Below are positions 54,737 to 64,000 of a stretch of DNA of 64,000 nt, piece after piece. The DNA is taken from the NCBI GenBank assembly GCA_001414345.1, contig LLCB01000001.1, positions 1 through 64,000 on the forward strand. The letters are read 5' to 3'. Position numbers and translations under genes: made by a program. The stretch's first letter is position 1; the number at the start of each line of letters is the position of its first letter. The stretch comes from Hymenoscyphus infarciens (lineage: Eukaryota; Ascomycota; Leotiomycetes; Helotiales; Helotiaceae). The notes under the pieces are model-generated. The model worked only from the letters and a program-made list of their open reading frames with translations, had not been told where the DNA came from and ran no database searches.

Positions 54737-57700
54737 CGTTCTTTTCGCCAGGCTGATCCTTTCGCGCGCTCGTGTACTCTTGTCTCGCGGTCTTGGTCTA
54801 TGCTGTTGATTCTTCGCTCTCTATGAAAAATCCCAATGGGCTGTGGAAGCCTTTTTGCGAAAAAAGAGAGGAGAAGAAAGATGAGATGGGGGCTTTGGTG
54901 CTATTGTAGCTGATGTTTTTGTTGCTACCAGGCTGCCCCGATCCGGACGCCGATTTGGCGAAAGGTTAATTGGGAGGCTTCTAGCAAAAGCAAAAAGCAA
55001 AGACCCTTCAGCGCAAGCAAAATGATCTGCGCGTCTTCTGATTGAGTATTGATACAATAAATCCGACCTGCAGAATTGGGTTGATGACAGCACGTTCGGC
55101 GGGCAATGGTGAAGTTTGCCGCGTGTGACGTTGTCCGAGCGATGCGCAGATGTTGATTTTCTTGACGATGAGAAGAGGTGTAGGTGAGACACGCAATAGA
55201 ACGAGCACCTTAGGGGTCAGAGAAGAAGCTGTGTATTCTTCTGGAAAGAAATTCTAGCGAACTTCTCTTTCTTCTTTGCGAGGGGATCGGTCATCTGAAA
55301 TGATCTATTATCAACCTTTTTGGTCTCTGACAGGAAGGATGAATCAAGCGGAACGAACGGGTGGGGGTGATGAGTTTGTCTTTGCACCTCTTGGTTCGTG
55401 CAGCGCATGCAGGGTTATGTGGAAGGTGTAGGGCAGTCTGTGTGAAGAAAAAATCTTTTGGGACGAACCTATTGCACGTACCCGTCCTGCAGTTGAGCTG
55501 CTTATTCCTCTTCCCTGTCAAACCCAGCAATTTCTGGAACGGCAGCAAGTAGCAGCAAGTCGCAGCTGAGCAATGGATGGTAGTAATATTTTCCCGTCTT
55601 TCCCGTACCCCTGGGAACCTGACTAGATGCGAAATGGCTCAGAGACTTCTGCAGTCTGAGTGTTGTGTTGTGTTGGTGCGTGGGTTGGAGTGTATAATTT
55701 TCTTTCTTTGTTGGAGGATGTGTCAATTCGCAGTTGGTTCCATGCAGCAAAAATCAACAAGCAAAGGCCACAAGAAGAAAAATACAGTTTGTTAGGCAGG
55801 AGGGCGATAGAGGTAATGAGTATCTTTTTTCCCTTGGTCTTTGTTACGGCAACATAACATACGAGAGAGAAGAAAGGATATTTGTTGTTGTCTGTTGGGA
55901 CAGGTCTTTATGTATTCTACATATGGGCCATTCACAAAGGAGAATTGTACGGATTGGGTCAATTTGACGAGGGAGGCCATTCTGTTTTCAGCCAACCAGA
56001 TGCTTCCGTAGCGAGATTTTGAGGCTTCCCCACGACCCCTGGGGAGAGCAGAGCAAGGCTTCGAGAGCATCCCGTCATCTCGCTCTCTCTTCTCTCTGCC
56101 GAATGCACGTTTAAGCCGCTCCTTTGAGCGGTAGCATGGGGCAAAGGCTGCGAGTGAATTTTCTTTTGAGGATTGCTCATCCATTGTGTCTGGAGCAGAA
56201 TTTAAAGCTGCCCTCCTACCTACACTCAAACTGCCACTTTTCTCTCTCACTGGAAATTTTCGACTTTCGCATCTTGGGCTTGAGAGGAGTCCACGTTGCT
56301 CGAAATTGTTGACGACACGATACGAGACACGGTCAGGACGGGGTTCCCTTCGAGGCTACTGGTATTACAAACAACACACCCACAGCCTTCCCTCCCACCT
56401 GAAGCTGCAGAGATGCAGCGTCGCCTCTTCCTACCATTGCCAGGGAACCAGACTAGCCACTCTAGCTCGCGTTCCCTCCACCAGTTCACGCACACCGCAC
56501 CGGTTCGCAGCAGTCATGGCAGGGGAAACCCTGCTTGAGGGGTATGGCACTGGCTGCTAGCGTGTTCGGTATGGAAATGCATCATTAGCCGACCGAAGTA
56601 GGGACAGAATAGGAACCTGGAATGCCACCGTCACCGATTTCGGACAAATCAGATGTGGGCTGGCAGTGGTGGTCGTGGGTTGATGGGCTTTTCCGCGCTG
56701 GAATGTAGCCTTTCCCCTTTCCGGACGTTGGGGTTCTGGGAGCGCGCTTATCCCCGCTTAGATGGAGATCGTCGTTTATTTTTCGCAAGCAGCAGCATTG
56801 CAACTCTTGGGGCTAGTGCTGTGGGATGCGATCGGAAGACTCCGGGGTCACTCTAGAGATCGGTTCCTCGTTATTTTGGGGCATACGGTGTGGATGCGAA
56901 TGTGTTCCAGGTGTTGGGTTTGAAGTGAGTGAGTGGGCATGGCATGAACCGAGACTACGGGTTCTTGCAGCGAACTCCTGCATGTACCCGTTAGTGGCTG
57001 CATGGGCGTGTCCCGTACCTGTTGGTCTCACTTCCCTTGGAGGGTAGCCTGGCCTGGCACCCTCTTGGTAGGGTTGTTAGGGACCTGTTTGGACGACGAA
57101 CACCCTCCGTGGGTTGGTTGGTTTCACAACGGTGCAGGGGTGGCGTTTTGATGAGGTGAGTGTGTGGCGCTGTAAAGAGATGGATATTCGCCATGTTTTC
57201 CTCTTGTGGAGATCCTTGGATCTGAGGCTTTTCGGAGGAAACTTCCGTGTTGACGATTGAGAGATTCCCTTCCACAATCGATTCTCTCAAGTACGGTCAT
57301 GTGGTAGGCAGGATGGAGTTGAGGTTGGATCGATTGCGTCTATTTCTTTTCTTTGTGAGAAAGAGGATATTGCCACTAGTGTGGTCATTCTTTTTCTATT
57401 CGTTGGATTGTCCAGAATTGCGGCGATATTCTTGCTATGGAGGGGAAGAGAGTCTCGTCCTTCTCCACTTGAAGTTTGACAAATCTGTCATTGGCTCAAC
57501 TTGGGCCTCATGGCTGTCAACTTATCAAGCTATATCTGGCTCGGTCATGCGATCTTGCATGGCTTTCCCGGCAGGGCTGACTGGGTAGATATTTGGGTGT
57601 GTTGGGGCGATTTTTGCCTTCTCTCATCTTCCTTCATTTGCAATTGGTTGAATTTCGTGCTTCTCATTGGCTTCTCGTCTGCTTAGCTGTCTGTTTCTTG

Positions 57701-59322
57701 CTTGGGCCCCGAGGTGATCTGGTGATCAGAGCACAGGGTGAGAAAGACCTTTCAAAACTATGCTTCTCAGAGCTAGTGCCCAAGAATGATCTAATGGCGT
57801 GCTTATCCACGGTATAAGAGATCGAATTTATTCATGTTGCAATGTGGCATTGATCGAGCTTTCTCCGCCTGCTAACGGTGAAGAGTTCGAGCTGGTTTCC
57901 ATTGGATGGATATTTTGGGCATGAAGTGCATATCGTCAATCCATGCCGTTGAATCAGGCAGTTACTGTAGGGATAGAACCTTGAGATCTTGTTGTGCTGT
58001 TGCTGTTGGGTGGTTGGATTGGTTGGATTTGGGCGTTGGCGTTGGCGTGTTGGCTGTTCGTTTCTCGCACCAGCGGAGAGGAGGGGACATTGGTGTCGAG
58101 TGACACAGACTTGGGGATGACCTCAAGGGCTCAACCCTTTTAATTTTGCATAGACATCGAAGTGGGAGCTGAAAATTTGTAACTACGAGTCCAGTGATTT
58201 GGTGTTTGCATCTACTGACAATTATTTTTCGACTCATGTACGGGACCTAAAATTGAAGCTCTTGATCGGGGAATCAATTTCTCAATTTTTCTAAGGCCTG
58301 AATTCCTCCGTAGCGTTCTCTCTCTTGTTTTTACTTACATTTATCGTATTCTTTCTACATCATATGTAATATCTTGTTCAAAGTCAAGTTCATTACGGAC
58401 TGAGTGCGAAGTAAAGAATGCCCCTGCATGTAGTGTTCATTTCCGTTAGAAATGGGAACTTAGAACTGTTCAATCGTAGTGGAATGATGTTGAGATTCAA
58501 GTGCTTCCATCTCGTGATGCACATTAAAAGTAGCAGTACTTCAAGTTTGTACCTGCTCGTTGTTCTAACTTTCTGGGCAATGTGATCAAATCATCATCCT
58601 AAACACTTCAAACAATTTAAAATTAACCCAGATAGTTGAAACAATCAACTCCTGGGTACTTTAAATTGTTCTAGAAAGTTGGAAATATTTACTGCCCCTT
58701 TTATTGTCCGTCGTGAACCAATATAGACACTCGGCTCCAGGCTCATTCTAATAAGATACGCTTCTTCAATCTTTTTCTCTCTCTCTCGTGGCAAGAAGTA
58801 AACAAGATCGGGATTACCGAAAGCCCTTATTTATCCCCATCTTCTCTTTCATCGAAAAGGCCTCGTTCTCGTTCAAAAAATAGACAAATAGCATCAAAAT
58901 ATTTCCTAGTCAAGTCGACGAACCCCCTTTTGGACTATATCAATTAGCCTAAGAACGGAGTGTGTACCATAACACCGAATCGTTTCCGAACTACCCAGCT
59001 GGTGTGGTGGCACAACATTAAGCATCATGCAACCCCCGCTTCATTATTGCATGTAGGTGAGAGGCGAACAACCATAAGCGTTGCGTGATTGGTTAATGAA
59101 CCAGGAAATTGCTGGCTAGGTAAGAATTTGGGGGGTCGTATTCGGTGCCAACGAAATTGTTTGTGGACATAACGGGATTTTCTTGTTGTTGTTTGCTTGG
59201 GGTTAGGCTTACGGATCGTATATGTTTCCTGTTTCCCCGAGCTTCTTGTGTCTTGTACTCGTTTCGTTGCTCTTTTATCTAAGTGGTCGGCGACTTTGCG
59301 GTTGTTCGTGAATTTCTCGAAG
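54737..59322. other. 4.6-kb gene-free divergent intergenic region
   Basis: Between the HMG-box gene (-) and the BBE oxidase gene (+) no frame has protein-like composition, splice context or a family match. Composition is ordinary, not AT-rich, and there are no obvious transposon ends. It carries the dispersed repeat at 58591-58680 and small repeats such as GTTGGC/GGTTGGATT near 58005-58050. Confidence 0.5.
58591..58680 (+). repeat. Short dispersed repeat, copy 3, with hairpin potential
   Basis: It contains CCTAAACACTTCAAACAATT, then AACCCAGATAGTTGAAACAATCAA, closing with CTGGGTACTTTAAATTG. The pieces CAATTTAAA...AACCCAG and CTGGGT...TTTAAATTG are complementary, giving a stem around TTGAAACAATCAA. 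It matches copies at 11930-12000 and 44162-44240. Confidence 0.55.
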
Positions 59323-61052
59323 ATGCATTCTTTTATACCGGCACTTACAGTAATTGCTTGCTTGTCTATTCAATTATCACAATCAACACTGGTCAATACC
59401 GCCTTTAATTCCACAGGGAGTTCCGCTAGACTTTGCGTATGTCTCCGCCCCCCTCAACAAATGTCATTTGGAAGCTAACACCATGAATAGTGCGCAAAAT
59501 TATTTCTAGCCTTGGGAAGATCCAAAGTCGCATATCCCAATTCAACGAGCTACGAACACTCAGCAACGACCTACTATGCCCAACAAGAAGGTCAATTAGC
59601 ACCATACTGCTACGTCTTGCCGGAATGTAGTCAAGATGTTTCGAAGATCGTGAAAACTCTCGCTCGTCTAAATGCTGGGGAAGATCTTTGTCCATTTGCT
59701 GTTCGAAGTGGAGGACATCATACGGTGGTTGGAATTGCAAATATCCATACTGGTGTGACAATTGATCTTGGGAATATGAATAAGACCGTTGTTAGTGAGG
59801 ATAAGAGTATTGCCAGCGTGGATGCTGGAGCAAGGTGGCATTCGGTTTATCCTGTAGTTGTGGCTGATGGTTTGGGTGTTTTGGGTGGGAGGGTTAGTGA
59901 TCTAGGGGTTGGAGGATGGACGACGGGAGGTAAGGAAAACTCTTCATTAGGTTGAAGTTATGATATACTTATTCTTGAATAGGTGGAATTTCCTACTTCG
60001 GAGCACTATACGGATTCGGTTGCGACATGGTCAAAAATTTCGAAGTCGTCCTCGCAAGTGGTGAAATCGTCAACGCCAATTCAGGAGAAAACACGGATCT
60101 CTTCTTCGCACTCAAGGGAGGATCCAACAATTTCGGAATCGTAACTCGTTTCGATCTCAAGACTTTTCCTTTGGGTGATTACTGGGGAGGAAATAATATC
60201 TATTTAGGGGCTGAAGTCCCGGCTTTACTCGATGCATTCTCCTCTTTCATACTCAATCCGGATTTCGATAACAAGGGTTCGCTTATTCTTACTCCGCTAT
60301 ATCTTGGTGGTTTTGGGCAACTGGCTACTGCGGTTATGGCTTGGACGGAACCGATTGTCAATCCACCTGTGTTTGTGAATTTCACTACGACGATTCCTAG
60401 CATTCAATCAAATACGCAAATTGCGAATTTGACGTATTTTGCTGATACTTTGGGGTCTATGAATCCCAATAATCTCCAGTATGTGTTTCTCTCTTCATAG
60501 ATACATAAATTCAATGTTATCAATATTCCAGAAATGAGAAAGAAACTCGACACGAAGCTAATTCTATGCAGACAAACATCAATAACCGCAACCGTAAAAC
60601 CCCACCCCGCCCTCCTCCAAAAGATATACGCTCTCTATACCGCAACCGTCCCCCTGATTTCCACAGCCTCAGGCTTAATCTATTCCTTCACATTCCAACC
60701 TCTTCCTCTCGGCCTCACTCATACAAGTCCTCTCAACGGGCCTAACACCCTAGGCCTGTCCTCCTTCGAAATCCCCCTGGTTCTTCTAACACTCACGGCA
60801 CAATATTCCTCCCCTGAATCCAATGCCATCATGGAAACGACCACTAGGGATTTGTTTAAGAATATTGAGAGCTTAGCGAAAGAAACGGACGCTTTTGTGG
60901 AATGGAAGTTTTTGAATTATGCGGATGTGACGCAGGATGTAATTGGGAGTTATGGGGAGGAGAATGTGGCGAAACTGAGGGACGTGAGCAAGAGGGTTGA
61001 TCCGGAGGGCTTTTTTCAGACGACGCAGCCTGGTGGTTTCAAGGTCTTTTAG
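59323..61052 (+). CDS. Secreted FAD-linked oxidoreductase (BBE-like)
   Basis: Four exons: 59323-59436, 59491-59929, 59983-60478 and 60572-61052, giving 509 residues. A signal peptide is likely ([20 protein letters not shown]). The FAD-binding PCMH domain has [10 protein letters not shown] with the covalent His near residue 114, and [16 protein letters not shown] with Cys near 198, so bicovalent FAD is expected. Then follow [19 protein letters not shown] and a BBE-type C-terminus ([30 protein letters not shown]). Such extracellular oxidases act on sugars, alcohols or specialised metabolites; the substrate is unknown and no biosynthetic neighbours are seen. The acceptor of intron 3 is uncertain: CTATGCAG at 60571, after a GCTAAT branch site, keeps the frame, whereas the earlier CCAG does not. 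Confidence 0.88.
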
Positions 61053-62169
61053 ACTTGGGATGAGTGGAAGTTGGGTTGGCTGAAAGAGGAACATCTTTGG
61101 AGGTACCTATGTAGGAATTTGGAAGGTATATAGATGAATTTGTATATATTAATTGGTTAGGCTCTCTTTCAAATTAGTTATAGTTTACCATAACCCTCTC
61201 GAGGTGTACCATGTGACGAAGGGGTAACAGTCTCTAATGCGCAAGTCCAAAGACCCACAATTCCGCCACAGAAACAGAGCGAACCAGTCCCTAGAAAGAT
61301 ACAAGAAACACCCTACCACTCATACAAGCGAAACGTAAGCTTCAAAAATCCAAGTACCCCCCAAAGGGACACCAGACACCAGCATCCCCCTTAGTTCACT
61401 TACAAAATGCTTTTTCTAACAAGAAATATAGTAAAGTAAGAAAATCATTCTTCAAAGTCCATATTTGCCTATGGATATTGTATAAGAAACACTCATGGTT
61501 TTATTCCTTTCTATCAGTGTTCGCCGAGGAGGCCATGAGCCTTGTTCAAAAGAAAATAGTGTAAGAATGTTGATGTTCTAGAAACCATGTTCAAAGTTTA
61601 TTGACTGGAATTGTGAGTTGAGTTATTTCCTTTCCTTTAAACCCCCTTCTCAAGGATGCCGGTGTTGGTATAAATCTTTTAAATTCTTTTGAGGGTTCTC
61701 AGGTGATAAGGGAATATGTTTCTTTCGAGCGTGAAACTGTGAAGTTAGAGCCAAAGTTTTGATTGAGATGAGAGACATGAGTTTCTCGCCTGGTAAGAGC
61801 AAGGATGACTTTATCAAATTCTCTAGTCTTGACATATCAACTTCAAGAAATTATTCTCTGGTACATAAAAAGAGGCGGATTTCCATCTTCCAAGGTCACG
61901 ATACAATAAACTCGGTATGAGCCAACCCCCCCCCCCCAAATTTTGTCAAGAATAAATAGCAGACGCTGTGTACTTTAAGTTGCAGAGTTTTTTTTTGCCA
62001 GACTTTTTGATCTCAGTACCCCCAACAGCAAGAGCGTCTGGCGATGTGGTCCGGTCTCGGTCCGATGTTGCTCTCAATGTAACCCCCCACTCTCCGAACT
62101 CTTGGGAGTATCAAGAGAGCCAAACCTTCAAAGCAAAAACACAACCAAACCCCAACCAATTGATTCACA
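61053..62169. other. Spacer: 3' flank of the oxidase, promoter of GCV1
   Basis: 1.1 kb without a supportable gene. A run of about thirteen C lies near 61926-61938. Confidence 0.5.
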
Positions 62170-63570
62170 ATGAAGCGCCTCCGAGCTGTCCAAAGTTTCA
62201 GCGAAGCAATCGCAATTCGCAACACTCTCCCACGCCACTCCCGTCTCCTTTCAACGGCAATCCTCCCTCGAACTTCCACCCCGCAGTGCACACCGCAACC
62301 AACTCTCTCAACTCGATTCCCAACCCGCACCACAAACCTAACTCGACGAGATGCTTCCACGACATCTTCAACCCCTGAGACTCTGCAGAAAACCCCTCTG
62401 TACGATCTCCACGTCGCGAATGGCGGAAAGATGGTCCCATTTGGAGGTTTCCACATGCCCGTCCAATATGATTCTCTAAGCGTCAGCGCTTCCCATCATT
62501 TCACACGCTCCCACGCCTCCCTCTTCGATGTTTCGCACATGGTACAGCATCATTTCTCCGGTGCTGATGCGCAGAAGTTCTTGGAAAGGATAACACCCGC
62601 TGGTTTGGAGGAACTGGGGGTTCACAGAAGTACTTTGAGTACCTTACTTTGGCCAGGCACAGGAGGAATTGTGGACGATACAATCGTTACAAGACTGGGG
62701 CCCGAAACCTTCTATGTGGTTACCAATGCTGGATGCCGAGAGAAGGATTTGAAATACCTTGCAGAACAATTGGAGGAATTCAAAAAGGCTGGGAATACGA
62801 GTGTTGAATGGGAGGTCATGGATGGAAGCGGATTGATTGCTCTCCAAGGCCCATTGAGCGAAGAAATCCTAAACAGCGTCCTCGCTGCACCCGAAGAAGC
62901 GAATCTGAAAGAATTATTTTTCGGCGAATCAAAATTCGTCCAAGTCAAGCTTCACACGGGAGAGCTTTCCCATCCACTTCTAGTCTCTCGAGGGGGCTAC
63001 ACAGGCGAGGACGGCTTTGAAATCTCCATCTCCCCAAAACAGACCGTCGCCGTCACAGAAACACTCCTGCAGACTGCTACCCCCGAGAAACTCCAACTCG
63101 CGGGTCTAGGGGCAAGAGATAGTCTCCGTCTCGAAGCAGGAATGTGTCTTTACGGTCACGATCTCGATGACACCACCACCCCCGTCGAAGCAGCCTTAAG
63201 TTGGACAATTGGAAAATCACGAAAGGCCCAGTCCCCTCCCACCTTCCACGGTGCCGAAACCATCCTTTCACAATTGGCACCGAAGAGTAAGGGCGGGAAG
63301 GGAGTAGAGCGACGTAGGATTGGATTGATAGTTCAGGGTGCACCCGCTAGAGAAGGTGTGGAAATTGTTAATGCTGAAGGGGAGAAGATCGGGAATATTA
63401 CTAGTGGATGTCCTTCTCCTACTTTGGGGAAGAATGTTGCTATGGGGTATATCAAGGATGGATTCCATAAGTCCGGGACGGAGGTGGATGTTGTTGTTAG
63501 AGGCAAGAAGAGGAAGGCTGTGGTTAGCAAGATGCCGTTTGTGGCAAGCAAATATTGGAAGAGAGCTTGA
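62170..63570 (+). CDS. GCV1: Glycine cleavage system T protein (aminomethyltransferase)
   Basis: A single exon of 466 residues. The N-terminal 70 residues are rich in Arg, Ser and Thr without acidic residues, a mitochondrial presequence. The body starts TPLYDLHVANGGKMVPFGGF, then FDVSHMVQHHFSGADAQKFL, GGIVDDTIVTRLGPETFYVV, LIALQGP, SRGGYTGEDGFEISI and LEAGMCLYGHDLD, all family landmarks for folate binding and the catalytic core. The C-terminal beta-domain ends PFVASKYWKRA. The enzyme transfers the methylene carbon of glycine from the H protein to tetrahydrofolate and releases ammonia, in the mitochondrial matrix. The start is the first ATG of the long open frame. Confidence 0.96.
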   Translation: MKRLRAVQSFSEAIAIRNTLPRHSRLLSTAILPRTSTPQCTPQPTLSTRFPTRTTNLTRRDASTTSSTPETLQKTPLYDLHVANGGKMVPFGGFHMPVQYDSLSVSASHHFTRSHASLFDVSHMVQHHFSGADAQKFLERITPAGLEELGVHRSTLSTLLWPGTGGIVDDTIVTRLGPETFYVVTNAGCREKDLKYLAEQLEEFKKAGNTSVEWEVMDGSGLIALQGPLSEEILNSVLAAPEEANLKELFFGESKFVQVKLHTGELSHPLLVSRGGYTGEDGFEISISPKQTVAVTETLLQTATPEKLQLAGLGARDSLRLEAGMCLYGHDLDDTTTPVEAALSWTIGKSRKAQSPPTFHGAETILSQLAPKSKGGKGVERRRIGLIVQGAPAREGVEIVNAEGEKIGNITSGCPSPTLGKNVAMGYIKDGFHKSGTEVDVVVRGKKRKAVVSKMPFVASKYWKRA

Positions 63571-64000
63571 TCTTTAGGTCATATTGATGGATGGATAATT
63601 TGGGGTGTTTTGGAAGCGTGTCATTTTCCAACAAGAATAGACTTCAGAGAGAAAGGCGTTGGGGAAAAATTCGAGACGCTTTTAGGAATTGAGACATAGT
63701 GGTGTCGTTCAACGGGCAATTTGTTAATAATGGACATAAGTTGAAAATAAAAGTACGAGTCATATATCAGTGAGCATTTCATTAGGGTAAGAGCGAGTAT
63801 GGTACGAGGGTAGGTTCAGGCACCAGAGTAAATTTCAGAATAGACTGAAAGGGTGTTGTATTTTCTCGGGTGCTGAAACCCGGATCTAAAAGTCATCTTT
63901 TGAGGGGAGGAGTCTTGATTTTCGTATAAACCGCAGAGAAGACCGAAATTTTAAAAGTCAGTGATTTCTCCATTCATATTGAAAGCTAGTCTTAGAGTTA
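63571..64000. other. 3' flank at the right edge
   Basis: 430 bp downstream of GCV1 with no supportable gene. Confidence 0.5.

Noticed and set aside
54820..58240. Many frames of 60-150 codons on both strands
   Set aside because: None shows conserved motifs, consistent codon use or exon partners; overlapping frames in all phases suggest chance.
59323..61052. Biosynthetic gene cluster around the BBE oxidase
   Set aside because: Flanked by a gene-free region and GCV1; no synthase, P450 or transporter nearby.

Overview
The window looks like nuclear DNA of a filamentous ascomycete (Pezizomycotina; Leotiomycetes is my best guess, genus not determinable by eye). Support: intron-rich genes with short GT-AG introns, typical ascomycete regulators (copper fist, Zn2Cys6, MATA-type HMG box), a relic of a heterokaryon-incompatibility (HET) gene, and AT-rich blocks of decayed transposons whose repeat copies differ almost only by transitions, as expected from repeat-induced point mutation (RIP).

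Layout. 1-8 kb: a JmjC-type oxygenase cut by the left edge, a MITE-like element with a telomere-like core, a copper-fist regulator, a divergent EFM7-type methyltransferase and a small spliced gene of unknown function. 8-12 kb: an AT-rich island in which one TA-flanked inverted-repeat element has been invaded by a short LTR element and a second MITE, followed by a stub of a GNAT acetyltransferase. 14-24 kb: a seven-exon fungal protein with a 19-nt exon, prefoldin subunit 5, an unknown protein, a patatin-like protein that has lost its catalytic residues, and a broken membrane-protein gene. 24.6-28.2 kb: a 1145-residue fusion of methyltransferase, FAD oxidase, P-loop kinase and phosphoribosyltransferase. 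28.5-33.4 kb: a second AT-rich island, with a second copy of the TA-flanked element carrying two further nested elements, and a HET pseudogene split by the same MITE family seen at 11 kb. 34-64 kb: mostly housekeeping and regulatory genes (CK2 beta, a Zn2Cys6 factor, a DOPA-dioxygenase-like protein, a VSB1-like SulP/STAS/cNMP transporter, GINS Psf1, an HMG-box factor, a secreted BBE-type FAD oxidase, glycine-cleavage T protein) with large gene-free spacers, the longest 4.6 kb.

There is no single pathway. The genes are a typical mixture of conserved single-copy genes, and the two islands separate them. The most unusual objects are the four-domain fusion enzyme beside the second island, the nested islands built on one repeat family, the degenerate patatin, and a perfect 36-bp hairpin inside the HET relic. 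Exon boundaries were worked out by hand from splice motifs, reading frame and family conservation; there are no transcripts behind them.
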